Source of the DNA: JANQQC01 sp965262255
Lineage (GTDB): Bacteria; Pseudomonadota; Alphaproteobacteria; Caulobacterales; Hyphomonadaceae
Length of the DNA stretch: 64,000 bases
NCBI GenBank assembly: GCA_965262255.1
Contig: OZ253505.1
Coordinates: forward strand, 2,170,001-2,234,000
Direction of reading: 5' to 3'
This document shows, piece by piece, positions 52,632 through 61,504 of this stretch (positions within the stretch are counted from its first letter, which is position 1; every line of letters begins with the position of its first letter). A program made the position numbers and the translations under genes. The notes beneath the pieces are model-generated. The model saw only the letters and a program-made list of their open reading frames with translations, was not told the origin of the DNA and did not search any database.

Positions 52632-52692
52632 CGATTTAATTTAAATCGCATTTCCACTACGTCTTACGATAACGGAAGAAGTTATTCTTCCG
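52631..52692 (+). promoter_or_regulatory. Palindrome and hairpin in the rpsM leader
   Basis: A perfect 19-base palindrome GCGATTTAATTTAAATCGC (52631-52649) overlaps the end of the -10 element, a position typical of an operator. Then CGGAAGAA (52673-52680) pairs with TTCTTCCG (52685-52692) around a GTTA loop, a stable RNA hairpin about 43 bases before the rpsM start. Either could serve regulation of the alpha operon; in E. coli this is done by S4 on a leader RNA, but rpsD is not in this operon. Confidence 0.5.
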
Positions 52693-52735
52693 CGTTGGGC
52701 GGTATTACGCAAATTTCCTAGAAAGGAGTTTAAGT

Positions 52736-53104
52736 GTGGCCCGTATCGCAGGTGTCAATATTCCCGGTAACAAGAGAGTGGAAGTCTCCCTCACCTACAT
52801 CCATGGGATTGGAGCGGTGTTGGCTAAGCAAATTACGAAGAAGGTCGGAATAGACTCGAACAAAAGAGTACAACAGTTGACTGATGCTGAGATAATTCAA
52901 ATTCGAGAGGAAATAGATTCTGGATACATGGTTGAAGGCGATCTAAGACGCGACACCTCAATGAACATAAAAAGATTAATGGATCTTGGGTGTTATAGAG
53001 GCATTCGACATAGAAGGCGGTTACCAGTTCGTGGGCAACGAACACATACAAATGCGCGAACGCGAAAAGGCCCAGCGCGACCAATTGCTGGTAAGAAAAA
53101 ATAA
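52736..53104 (+). CDS. rpsM: 30S ribosomal protein S13
   Basis: 122 residues from GTG 52736, with AGGAG eight bases upstream. S13 forms the head-to-50S bridge and touches the P-site tRNA. ARIAGVNIPGNKRVEVSLTY, GIGAVLAKQI and the C-terminal GQRTHTNARTRKGPARPIAG are diagnostic. First gene of the alpha operon. Confidence 0.98.
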   Translation: MARIAGVNIPGNKRVEVSLTYIHGIGAVLAKQITKKVGIDSNKRVQQLTDAEIIQIREEIDSGYMVEGDLRRDTSMNIKRLMDLGCYRGIRHRRRLPVRGQRTHTNARTRKGPARPIAGKKK

Positions 53105-53117
53105 GGATTAGCGGATT

Positions 53118-53510
53118 ATGGCAAAAAGAGAAACAAGTCGTGTTCGTCGTAAAGAACGAAAGAACATTGTCACCGGAGTGGTGCACGTAAATTCCAGTTT
53201 TAATAATACTGTTGTCACTATTACCGACCTGCAAGGAAACGCTATCGCTTGGTCGTCAGCGGGGGCGATGGGCTTTAAGGGTTCTCGAAAATCGACACCT
53301 TATGCAGGACAAGTAGCAGCTGAGAATGCTGCGACAAAAGCGATGGAACACGGGTTAAAGACAGTTGAAGTAAATGTTCGTGGACCAGGATCGGGTCGTG
53401 AGAGTGCACTTCGAGCGCTTCAAGCCGCTGGTTTAATTGTTACTTCAATACGAGATGTAACCCCAATACCTCACAACGGTTGCCGTCCTCCAAAGCGTCG
53501 CCGAGTATAG
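53118..53510 (+). CDS. rpsK: 30S ribosomal protein S11
   Basis: 130 residues, normal. S11 lies on the platform near the Shine-Dalgarno helix. GVVHVNSSFNNTVVTITDLQ, GFKGSRKSTPYAGQVAAE and PIPHNGCRPPKRRRV are diagnostic. It begins 13 bases after rpsM and is followed directly by rpoA with no rpsD, the usual alphaproteobacterial order. Confidence 0.98.
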   Translation: MAKRETSRVRRKERKNIVTGVVHVNSSFNNTVVTITDLQGNAIAWSSAGAMGFKGSRKSTPYAGQVAAENAATKAMEHGLKTVEVNVRGPGSGRESALRALQAAGLIVTSIRDVTPIPHNGCRPPKRRRV

Positions 53511-53558
53511 TCGGTAAGCTTTTTTTTGACCACTTTAAAATTCAAGGGAGAAGGTTAA

Positions 53559-54611
53559 TTGCCTGATTCAATCGTAGCTACGATCAATGATCGGAACTGG
53601 AAGAAATTAGTTCAACCAGACTCGCTCAGCGTACAACCAGCGGGTGATCCCCGCACAAAGGCCAAATTGGTCATAAAACCGCTTGAGCGGGGATTTGGTA
53701 CAACGCTCGGCAATGCTCTTCGTAGAGTATTGTTGTCGTCGTTGCAAGGGGCTGCTATCACAGGCGTTGAAATTGATAACGTAGTGCATGAGTTTTCCAC
53801 GATTACTGGCGTTCGTGAGGATGTTACAGAAATCATTTTAAACCTCAAGCAAGTGGCGATCTCTATGGTGTCAGATCGACCGAAAAGAATGATTTTGCGA
53901 GCCTCAGACAAAGGAGAGGTTCGTGCAGGTCAGATCGAAACGGTAGGGGATGCCAAAATTCTTAATCCGCGACACGTTATCTGTACTCTTGACGAAGGCG
54001 CGAGCGTTCGAATGGAATTTGTTGTTGAGACAGGTAAGGGGTACGTTCCAGCAGAAAAAAATCGAAGGGACGACATGCCTGCAGTGGGTTTCATTCCAAT
54101 TGATGCGGTGTTTTCGCCGGTTCGACGTGTTGGCTATACCGTAGAAGATTACCGAGAAGGTAATGTTCTTGATTATGATAGCCTCACGATGAATATCGAA
54201 ACAGATGGTTCGATTAAGCCAGAAGATGCCGTCGGGTATGCAGCGCGAATATTGCAGGATCAGCTACAGAAATTTGTTAGGTTCGGCGATCCAAATCTTG
54301 AAGATAGTAAATCGGCGAGTGGCGATGAAACTGAACTTGGATTTAAGCCAGTTCTACTCAAGAAAGTTGATGAGCTTGAACTTTCAGTAAGGTCTGCCAA
54401 CTGCTTGAAAAATGACAACATCATATACATTGGTGATTTGGTTCATAAATCGGAAGCAGAAATGTTAAGAACACCTAATTTTGGTCGAAAATCTTTGAAT
54501 GAGATCAAAGAGGTTCTTAACACCAAAGAGCTTCATCTCGGAATGGAAATTCCAAACTGGCCGCCCGAAGATATCGAGGATTTGGCTAGAAAATATGATG
54601 AACCTATGTAG
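53559..54611 (+). CDS. rpoA: RNA polymerase alpha subunit
   Basis: 350 residues from TTG 53559 (GGGAGAAGG upstream). The N-terminal domain (ERGFGTTLGNALRRVLLSSL, the dimerisation and beta/beta'-binding part) and the C-terminal promoter-binding domain (ELELSVRSANCLKNDNIIYI, FGRKSLNEIKEVL) are both complete. Length slightly above E. coli. It supplies the scaffold on which the fused RpoBC chain assembles; no unusual change is visible in the conserved assembly helix. Confidence 0.98.
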   Translation: MPDSIVATINDRNWKKLVQPDSLSVQPAGDPRTKAKLVIKPLERGFGTTLGNALRRVLLSSLQGAAITGVEIDNVVHEFSTITGVREDVTEIILNLKQVAISMVSDRPKRMILRASDKGEVRAGQIETVGDAKILNPRHVICTLDEGASVRMEFVVETGKGYVPAEKNRRDDMPAVGFIPIDAVFSPVRRVGYTVEDYREGNVLDYDSLTMNIETDGSIKPEDAVGYAARILQDQLQKFVRFGDPNLEDSKSASGDETELGFKPVLLKKVDELELSVRSANCLKNDNIIYIGDLVHKSEAEMLRTPNFGRKSLNEIKEVLNTKELHLGMEIPNWPPEDIEDLARKYDEPM

Positions 54612-54646
54612 TTTGTTTTAGAGACATCGAATATCTGGAGATCAGA

Positions 54647-55069
54647 ATGCGCCACCGCGTAGCTCATCGTAAGCTTAATCGAACAAGTTCACATCGAAAA
54701 GCGATGTTTGCCAATATGGCGGCATCGCTGTTAGAACATGAACAGATTACAACTACCTTGCCGAAAGCCAAAGAGCTTAAACCGTTTATGGATAAGCTTG
54801 TAACACTTGCAAAAAAGGGTGACCTTGCTTCGCGTAGGCAAGCAATTGCTAAAATAAGAGATAAAGACGCTGTGAGAAAACTTTTTGAGGTTATGGGCGA
54901 GCGGTACAGGGAACGCCCTGGTGGTTATACTCGCGTTCTTAAAGCGGGTTTCAGATACGGCGACAATGCACCAATGGCAGTCATTGAGCTGGTCGAACGA
55001 GATTGGAATGCCAAAGGAGCGGCTGATCGAATTCGAGAGAAGGAAAAGGAAGCGGAGAACTCAGGCTAA
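54647..55069 (+). CDS. rplQ: 50S ribosomal protein L17
   Basis: 140 residues, normal. MRHRVAHRKLNRTSSHRKAM at the start, LLEHEQITTTLPKAKELKPF and RPGGYTRVLKAGFRYGDNAP are diagnostic. Last gene of the alpha operon, 35 bases after rpoA. A bidirectional terminator lies in the short gap to the convergent ald gene. Confidence 0.98.
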   Translation: MRHRVAHRKLNRTSSHRKAMFANMAASLLEHEQITTTLPKAKELKPFMDKLVTLAKKGDLASRRQAIAKIRDKDAVRKLFEVMGERYRERPGGYTRVLKAGFRYGDNAPMAVIELVERDWNAKGAADRIREKEKEAENSG

Positions 55070-55097
55070 TCGAACTCTATTAGAGCAGAGTCTCAAT

Positions 55098-55125
55098 TTT
55101 AAATCTAAACTCTATTAGATTTAAA
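55098..55125. terminator. Bidirectional terminator between rplQ and ald
   Basis: TTTAAATCTAA (55098-55108) pairs with TTAGATTTAAA (55115-55125) around ACTCTA. It overlaps the ald stop codon and follows the rplQ stop by 28 bases. AT-rich but an 11-base perfect stem, with A/T runs on either side, so it may serve both operons. Confidence 0.6.
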
Positions 55126-56235
55126 CCGTAGCCATTCCGGTTGGCGGAACTCCATATTAAGATCTCTTGCTACCGCTTCATGGGCAATGAATCCCTCGGC
55201 AACATTCAGTCCGTTAGCCAGATGGGGATCATTCTGGAGGGCGGTTCTTACGCCCTCATTCGCTATTTTCATGACAAAAGGTAGCGTTACATTTCCAAGC
55301 GCGTAGGTAGATGTTCGCGGAACCGCCCCCGGCATATTGGCAACGCAATAGTGCATAATCCCATCTATCTCATAAATAGGGTCTTCGTGAGTCGTGGGTT
55401 TCGAGGTTTCAAAACACCCGCCTTGGTCAATCGCGATATCAACCAGTACGGCTCCTCGTTTCATGTTTTTGAGTTGCTGGCGAGAGATAAGTTTTGGTGC
55501 TGCGGCCCCCGGTAAAAGAACTGCCCCGATGACCAGATCCGCTTCTCTAATCGCCGCATCAATACTCGCCGCCGTCGAATACATAGTTTTGACACTTCCG
55601 CTAAACTGAGCATCCAGCTCTGCTAAGCGTACGCTACTTCGGTCAAATATTGTTACATCTGCCCGCATCCCTATCGCAATTTCCGCGGCATTCGTACCAG
55701 CAGCCCCGCCTCCTATAATCGCAACTTTTGCAGGAGAGACACCGGGAACACCGCCAAGAAGAATCCCACGCCCGCGCCGCGTTTTCATTAACGCCCAAGC
55801 GGCTACTTGCATCGACATTCTGCCAGCAACTTGGCTCATTGGCGCGAGCAAAGGTAGTCTGCCTGATTTATCCGTCACGGTTTCATAGGCGATGGCCGTG
55901 CATTTTGAATTAGCAAGTCCATTAGACTGATCAGGGTCAGCTGCCAAGTGAAGAAAAGTGAATAATGTGTGGTTAGGAGTAAGCCGCTTAATTTCTTCTG
56001 CTTGCGGTTCTTTGACTTTAACGATTAGAGTCGATTTCGAGAATACGCTGTCAGCATCGGGAAGGATGTTTGCGCCGACATCTGCAAACTCTTCATCGGA
56101 AAATCCGGAGCCTAGGCCAGCACCCGATTGTATATTCACGGTGTGACCTGCGTTAGTGAGTTCGCCAACACTTTCGGGGGTTAGACCAACTCGATATTCT
56201 TGTGTTTTGATTTCTGTGGGTACGCCTATTCGCAT
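55105..56235 (-). CDS. ald: Alanine dehydrogenase
   Basis: 376 residues. Interconverts L-alanine and pyruvate plus ammonia with NAD. Conserved residues known from the M. tuberculosis enzyme are in place: K75 in VKVKEP, H96 in TFLHLA, and D270 in VDIAIDQGG; the Rossmann loop is VAIIGGGAAGTNAAEIA. Length is standard, and the start MRIGVPTEIKTQEYRVGLTP is the family N-terminus. Convergent with rplQ. No other alanine genes adjoin. Confidence 0.97.
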   Translation of the reverse strand: MRIGVPTEIKTQEYRVGLTPESVGELTNAGHTVNIQSGAGLGSGFSDEEFADVGANILPDADSVFSKSTLIVKVKEPQAEEIKRLTPNHTLFTFLHLAADPDQSNGLANSKCTAIAYETVTDKSGRLPLLAPMSQVAGRMSMQVAAWALMKTRRGRGILLGGVPGVSPAKVAIIGGGAAGTNAAEIAIGMRADVTIFDRSSVRLAELDAQFSGSVKTMYSTAASIDAAIREADLVIGAVLLPGAAAPKLISRQQLKNMKRGAVLVDIAIDQGGCFETSKPTTHEDPIYEIDGIMHYCVANMPGAVPRTSTYALGNVTLPFVMKIANEGVRTALQNDPHLANGLNVAEGFIAHEAVARDLNMEFRQPEWLRFKSNRV

Positions 56236-56340
56236 AGAATCCTCTAACCAGTTAAAAGTTTTGTATTACAGGACAGAAAAAGTAGAGATTAAGTGAACCA
56301 TGGTTACAACTTAAAGACGAAGTTACGAGGACACTGAAGT

Positions 56341-56817
56341 CTATTTATTTTTTGCCTGCGGTGTGACCAACTCACTATGCGACCGAATAGCCTTAAAGGA
56401 AGAGGCTTTCGCAATTAGTCGATTTCTTTCGTCGGTAAAGTTAGCTTCGACGAAGCCAGTCGTTCGTCCTCTACTTATCAAATTTCCATTGATGGTGATC
56501 AGCCCTAACTCCATCGGTCTAAACATTCGCGTAGTTAGTTCCATAGTTGTGAACCATTCGCCGTCTTTGAGTGCGCTTGCCATTGTCATCGAAACTATGT
56601 GATCGGACAGTGCCGCAATCCACCCACCAAAAACTCGACCAGAACTAATGTCTCGGGAACCGTCGTTCTCCCATTCGTATCTGACGTGACCGTAAGAAAC
56701 GTCTTTGAGCCAGTTCTCTGGGTCTATCCCTAAATTTCTTAATCCGGCAGGATAGTCCCATTTACCGGATTTCATTTGCTCGAAATGGAGTTTTTGTTGC
56801 TGTGATAGTTCAGTCAA
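56341..56817 (-). CDS. Hotdog-fold thioesterase (PaaI-like)
   Basis: 158 residues from TTG 56817 with GAGGAA about ten bases upstream. The hotdog core is visible: SGRVFGGWIAALSDHIVSMT on the central helix, then TTMELTTRMFRPM, the strand ISRGRTTGFVEANF and DERNRLIAKASSF. Enzymes of this fold hydrolyse acyl-CoA thioesters; the aspartate in the central helix (LSDH) may serve as the catalytic acid. Substrate unknown. It lies between ald and an SDR gene on the same strand, and the pair may act in the same fatty- or aromatic-acyl pathway, but this is context only. Confidence 0.75.
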   Translation of the reverse strand: MTELSQQQKLHFEQMKSGKWDYPAGLRNLGIDPENWLKDVSYGHVRYEWENDGSRDISSGRVFGGWIAALSDHIVSMTMASALKDGEWFTTMELTTRMFRPMELGLITINGNLISRGRTTGFVEANFTDERNRLIAKASSFKAIRSHSELVTPQAKNK

Positions 56818-56909
56818 GGTGCGTTATTCCTCATTCAGGAGATCGGCCACAACCTAGAGTACATTTGCTGTTGTGAAGTATTCAAACAATAAAGAGAACA
56901 ATAGGCCCA

Positions 56910-57689
56910 TTAACTTACTGTAGCTCCCCCGTCCACGACAAAAATTTGCCCAGTCGTGTAACTTCCTGCCGCTGCAGAGAGATAGACTGCTATTCCAGCA
57001 AGTTCTTCGGGTTCGCCAATTCTATTCAACGGGGTTCCACGCAGAGAGCGTTTTAGTATGTCAGGATTTTCCCACAGAGCGCGAGCGAAATCTGTCTTAA
57101 TAAGACCGGGTGCAATTGCATTAACTCTTACATTGTCAGTACCAAACTCTACTGCAAGATTTCGCACGAGCTGAAAGTCAGCAGCCTTAGAAATGTTGTA
57201 GGCACCGATTAATGGCGAGCCTCTTAAACCGCCAACGGATGACACAACAATTATTGAACCGTCTTTTCTTTCCCTCATCTCCGGAGCGGTCATGCTAATC
57301 AACCAGTGATTAGCGACAATGTTATTGGTGAGGACTTTATTAAATTGTTCATCCGAGATTCCGCTCATAGGGCCGAAATATGGGTTCGACGCAGCATTGC
57401 ACACGACAATGTCTATTTTGCCAAATGCCTCTTTTGTTTTGTCGACTAAGTTTTGTAACTCGTCTTTCGAGGATATGTTGGCAGGAACGGAGATGGCTCG
57501 TTGTTCGCCGTGTTTCTCATTGATCGCATTTGCGACTTCTTGGCAAGGTCCTGGCTTTCGAGAAGAAATAGTCACCTGCCCACCGTGATCGGCGATTGCT
57601 TCCGCTATCGCTTTACCAATTCCTCTTGAGGATCCGGTGATAACAGCGGATTTGCCAGTTAAATCGAATAATTTCATTTTTTTCTCCAT
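56910..57689 (-). CDS. Short-chain dehydrogenase/reductase
   Basis: 259 residues, classical SDR. NAD(P)-binding TGSSRGIG (residues 18-25), NAAS motif, catalytic serine in VSSVGG and YNISK (YxxxK), then the C-terminal GQIFVVDGGATVS. FabG-like in sequence; reduces or oxidises a hydroxyl/keto group. Substrate undefined. It starts MEKKMKLFDLTG; the internal ATG four codons later is a possible start. 92 bases upstream (gene sense) of the hotdog thioesterase, so cotranscription is likely, and the combination suggests acyl-CoA or hydroxyacyl metabolism (inference). Confidence 0.9.
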   Translation of the reverse strand: MEKKMKLFDLTGKSAVITGSSRGIGKAIAEAIADHGGQVTISSRKPGPCQEVANAINEKHGEQRAISVPANISSKDELQNLVDKTKEAFGKIDIVVCNAASNPYFGPMSGISDEQFNKVLTNNIVANHWLISMTAPEMRERKDGSIIVVSSVGGLRGSPLIGAYNISKAADFQLVRNLAVEFGTDNVRVNAIAPGLIKTDFARALWENPDILKRSLRGTPLNRIGEPEELAGIAVYLSAAAGSYTTGQIFVVDGGATVS

Positions 57690-57729
57690 GGAATAAGGGA
57701 TTAGATTTGAGGGAATTTATAACAAGACT

Positions 57730-60423
57730 CTATATCTTTTTTCGGGAATTCGACAATGCGCCATGGCAATGTTTATATTTTTTCCCTGATCCACAAGGAC
57801 AAGGGGCATTTCGGGGTGGAGGACGAGACGGTCGGTTGCTAGGATTCGTGTCCGGCATCTGCCCACTTCCCAAAGATCGATTTCTTCCCCAAGATTTTTG
57901 CAAAGGAGCCTCAGCCGGCGGTTGTCCCTCCTGTATTTCCACTCGGAGATTCATCAAGGTTCGCGTTACAGTTGTTCGTAGGTCTTCCATTAGTGTGTGA
58001 TAAAGGCTGAACGACTCTTCTTTAAATTCGTTCAGTGGATTACGCTGTCCGTATCCGCGTAAATGAATTACGGATCGTAATTGGTCGATCTGTTGAAGAT
58101 GCTCGCGCCATCGCAGGTCGATAACCTGAAGAAGTACCTGTTTTTCAATAGAATGGACGTTATCTCCGAGCGGAGTCTGGATTTTCTCTTTGTAGGCCTT
58201 GTCGCTAGCTTCAATAATTCGATCTTTTATTTCGACATTTGCTACCCCTTCTTCCGATGCCCATTCTTCCAGCGGTAAATCGATTCCAAGGTCACGGCTT
58301 GTAGACTCTTTCAGGAATTTTATATCCCATTGTTCGGCATAAGCTTTCTCGGGAATGGCTTGGGTAACGTACCCTTCAATCATATCATGTCGGAGTTGTG
58401 TGATCATATCGGTGACAGATTCTGATGACATAAATTCCTTACGTTGTTCGAAAATTACCTTGCGCTGATCGTTAATGACATCGTCGTATTTTAGAACGTT
58501 CTTACGGGCTTCAAAATTGCGTTGCTCTATTTTTCCTTGTGCAGTCTCCATTGCTTTATTCATCCACGGATGAGTAATTCCCTCTTCTTCGATTCCTAAG
58601 CGTCCCATCAAAGATTCCAAGCGGTCAGCAACAAAAATTCGCATTAAATCGTCTTCGATAGAAATGAAGAACTTCGTCTTTCCCGGATCGCCTTGTCGAC
58701 CAGTCCGCCCACGTAGCTGATTGTCGATGCGCCGACTCTCGTGACGTTCTGTTCCTAGGACATAGAGACCGCCGGCCTCTAATGCTTGCTCCTTGGCATC
58801 CGCAATTTCTTTTTCGAGATTAGTTCTTAAATTTTGAACTTCCTCCGCCGTCATCTCTCGTTTGTTGTTTTCTTCAAAAGCACTTTTGTGCTTTACAAAC
58901 CGCATATCCAGGTTGCCGCCAAGCTGAATATCAGTACCTCGTCCCGCCATATTGGTTGCTACGGTTATTGCTCCGGGTACCCCTGCATCAGCGATTATCT
59001 GAGCCTCTTGTTCGTGGTGCCTAGCATTGAGAACTTTATGAGGTACGTTCTCTTTTCTCAGTAAGTCGGAAATAAGCTCAGATTTTTCAATAGAAGCCGT
59101 ACCAAGCAATACGGGTTGCCCTCGCTCCTTTGCATCCTTTACATCCGCAATGATGTCCTTGTATTTCGCGCTCGCTGTCCGATAAACGACATCGTCGTCA
59201 TCGTATCGCTTGACCTCACGATTTGGTGGTAGGTCGACAACATCGAGCTTGTATATGTCGAAGAATTCGGCTGCCTCCGTCATTGCTGTTCCTGTCATTC
59301 CTGCAAGTTTATCGTACAAGCGAAAATAATTTTGGAATGTGATTGAAGCGAGAGTCTGATTTTCTGGTTTTATTTCTAGTTGTTCCTTAGCTTCAATAGC
59401 TTGATGTAATCCATCACTTAGTCGGCGCCCTTCCATCATCCTACCGGTAAACTCATCAATCAACATGACTTGCCGGTTTTTTAAGATGTAGTCTCGGTCT
59501 CGGAAAAACAATTTATGAGCTCTTAGAGCCTGATTAGCATGATGAACGATCGAAACATTAGCTGGTTCCCAGAGAGAACCCTCTAAAATCCCAACTTCCG
59601 CCAGTAAGCTTTCCATATGTTCTACACCGTCCTCAGTGTAGACGACTGACTTCTGTTTTTCATCAAGTTCGAAATGTTCTTCTTCGAGTTTAGGAATGAG
59701 CTTATCAATTGTTTGATAGAGTTTAGAGCGATCATCGGTTGGTCCAGAGATGATCAGCGGCGTTCGAGCCTCGTCAATCAAAATCGAATCGACTTCGTCA
59801 ACAATCGCATAAGAATGCTGTCTTTGCACCATCTCATCTATTGTGTATTTCATATTATCGCGCAAATAATCGAATCCAAATTCGTTATTTGTTCCGTATG
59901 TGATGTCACATTTGTACGCAGATTTTCTTTCTTCATCGGTTTGGCCGGAAACTATCGTTCCTGTCGTCAGTCCTAAGAATCGGTAGATTTGTCCCATCCA
60001 TTCAGCATCTCGCCGCGCCAGATAGTCATTAACTGTTACAACGTGTACGCCTTTTTCTGTTAAAGCATTCAAGTATGCAGGAAGAGTTGCGACTAGAGTT
60101 TTTCCCTCCCCTGTACGCATTTCAGCGATGTTCCCGTTATGCAAAACGAGGCCACCCATAAGTTGCACATCGAAATGTCGCATACCTAAGCTGCGTTTCG
60201 CCGCCTCTCGGACAACGGCAAATGCTTCTGGTAAAAGCGTATCGAGAGTTGCTCCGCGCACAAGTCGCGCCTTAAACTCGTAAGTTTTTATTTTAAGGGC
60301 ATCATCTGCTAAAGCAGAATACATATGTTCGTATTTATTGATACGATAAACACGGTCGGCAAGCGGTTTAAGCTTGCGATCGTTCGCGGTTCCAAAGATT
60401 TTTTGAGCAATTGTCTTGAACAT
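57730..60423 (-). CDS. secA: Protein translocase ATPase SecA
   Basis: 897 residues. Motor that pushes proteins through SecYEG. Walker A MRTGEGKTLVATLPAYLNAL, DEAD-type VDEVDSILIDEARTPL, helicase motif GRGTDIQLGGN and RIDNQLRGRTGRQGDPG are complete. The C-terminal zinc tail CPCGSGKKYKHCHG is present. Length typical. ATG 60423. Divergent to a parvulin lipoprotein gene, a pairing found in many alphaproteobacteria along with argJ and mutT. Confidence 0.98.
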   Translation of the reverse strand: MFKTIAQKIFGTANDRKLKPLADRVYRINKYEHMYSALADDALKIKTYEFKARLVRGATLDTLLPEAFAVVREAAKRSLGMRHFDVQLMGGLVLHNGNIAEMRTGEGKTLVATLPAYLNALTEKGVHVVTVNDYLARRDAEWMGQIYRFLGLTTGTIVSGQTDEERKSAYKCDITYGTNNEFGFDYLRDNMKYTIDEMVQRQHSYAIVDEVDSILIDEARTPLIISGPTDDRSKLYQTIDKLIPKLEEEHFELDEKQKSVVYTEDGVEHMESLLAEVGILEGSLWEPANVSIVHHANQALRAHKLFFRDRDYILKNRQVMLIDEFTGRMMEGRRLSDGLHQAIEAKEQLEIKPENQTLASITFQNYFRLYDKLAGMTGTAMTEAAEFFDIYKLDVVDLPPNREVKRYDDDDVVYRTASAKYKDIIADVKDAKERGQPVLLGTASIEKSELISDLLRKENVPHKVLNARHHEQEAQIIADAGVPGAITVATNMAGRGTDIQLGGNLDMRFVKHKSAFEENNKREMTAEEVQNLRTNLEKEIADAKEQALEAGGLYVLGTERHESRRIDNQLRGRTGRQGDPGKTKFFISIEDDLMRIFVADRLESLMGRLGIEEEGITHPWMNKAMETAQGKIEQRNFEARKNVLKYDDVINDQRKVIFEQRKEFMSSESVTDMITQLRHDMIEGYVTQAIPEKAYAEQWDIKFLKESTSRDLGIDLPLEEWASEEGVANVEIKDRIIEASDKAYKEKIQTPLGDNVHSIEKQVLLQVIDLRWREHLQQIDQLRSVIHLRGYGQRNPLNEFKEESFSLYHTLMEDLRTTVTRTLMNLRVEIQEGQPPAEAPLQKSWGRNRSLGSGQMPDTNPSNRPSRPPPRNAPCPCGSGKKYKHCHGALSNSRKKI

Positions 60424-60591
60424 AGGTTTGAAACCGACTTCGCTTGCAAATAATTTTAGTAAAATACGCGCTTATTGGAGGGTAAGGAACTCTAGAGACG
60501 TTTTTGCCAACCAGTAAGCCTTTATGCCATATAGGAAGGCAACTCTTAATTTCAATTGGTAACAAGTTACTTAATTTTGGTGATGATTTCC

Positions 60592-61500
60592 ATGGAAACA
60601 TTTCAATACATTAGAAAGTGTGCTCTTGGTGCTGGATTACTGTTTTTGGCGTCCTGTGAACAGGCCTTGGAAACGGGTGATTCAAATGACCCTTTTGAGG
60701 ATACATTCTCTGAAGAGATTGCGTTTATCGTAAACAAAGAAGTTGTATTGCATTTTGATATTTATGCAGCGGCTGTTTCGGAGGGAATCATCCGAGAGGG
60801 AGAATCATTTGATTCAACTCATCGCGAATACACAGACGTAGTTGATCGTCTGATAGATCGGGTTATTATGGCCGATACGGTTAAAACCTTAGACCGTATG
60901 AATAAGCCTAGAGCAAAGCGACTATTGCATATTGCGCAAAGACAAGTATTGGCAAGACTATTCCTTGAAGAAATTATTGCTACGAGAGTTACCGAAGCGG
61001 CGATCCTTGAAATGTATGAAGAACAGGTCAAGTTGCAACGTGTGGACGACAGTATGCGGTACTCTAGAATTGTGATGGAAAACAAAGAATCTGCTGACAC
61101 AGCTAGAGAGCAGATACTTATGGGGCGGGCATTTGATGAGGTGGCTGCTGAATACTCCACGGAAAGTTCTTGGAAAATGAGAACGGATGCTGAAAAATTC
61201 ATTAAACCGAATAGATTACGTGTGCCGTACCCCGAAATTCTATCTGAAACTCCATCGGGAGGAGTATCCGAGCCATTTGAAACGAGCGAGGGGTGGATTA
61301 TTGTAAAGGTCGAAGAGCGCTTAGGAAAGGCCCCTACGAGGTTAGATGAGATGCGGCAAGAAATTACCGAATACCTGACACATACACACGTTGATACGGC
61401 GATAGCGAATTTGAGGAAACGAGTTCGAATTGAGCGTCCGTCACATCTTAGGTCTGACGAAGACGAATCAGATAGTAATCCGCAGAAATTGGCGGAATAA
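60592..61500 (+). CDS. Parvulin-type peptidyl-prolyl isomerase lipoprotein
   Basis: 302 residues from ATG 60592 (METFQYIRKC), chosen since it has GGTGA nine bases upstream and places a lipobox LFLASC right after the signal helix; the frame is open to 60556. The C-terminal half has a PpiC/parvulin domain (MRYSRIVMENKESADTAREQ, FDEVAAEYST, GGVSEPFETSEGWIIVKVEE). It is probably an envelope-anchored chaperone assisting secreted proteins, in line with its divergent position from secA. The catalytic cysteine/histidine set of parvulins is not fully evident, so activity is uncertain. argJ starts five bases after its stop. Confidence 0.87.
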   Translation: METFQYIRKCALGAGLLFLASCEQALETGDSNDPFEDTFSEEIAFIVNKEVVLHFDIYAAAVSEGIIREGESFDSTHREYTDVVDRLIDRVIMADTVKTLDRMNKPRAKRLLHIAQRQVLARLFLEEIIATRVTEAAILEMYEEQVKLQRVDDSMRYSRIVMENKESADTAREQILMGRAFDEVAAEYSTESSWKMRTDAEKFIKPNRLRVPYPEILSETPSGGVSEPFETSEGWIIVKVEERLGKAPTRLDEMRQEITEYLTHTHVDTAIANLRKRVRIERPSHLRSDEDESDSNPQKLAE

Positions 61501-61504
61501 TTCA

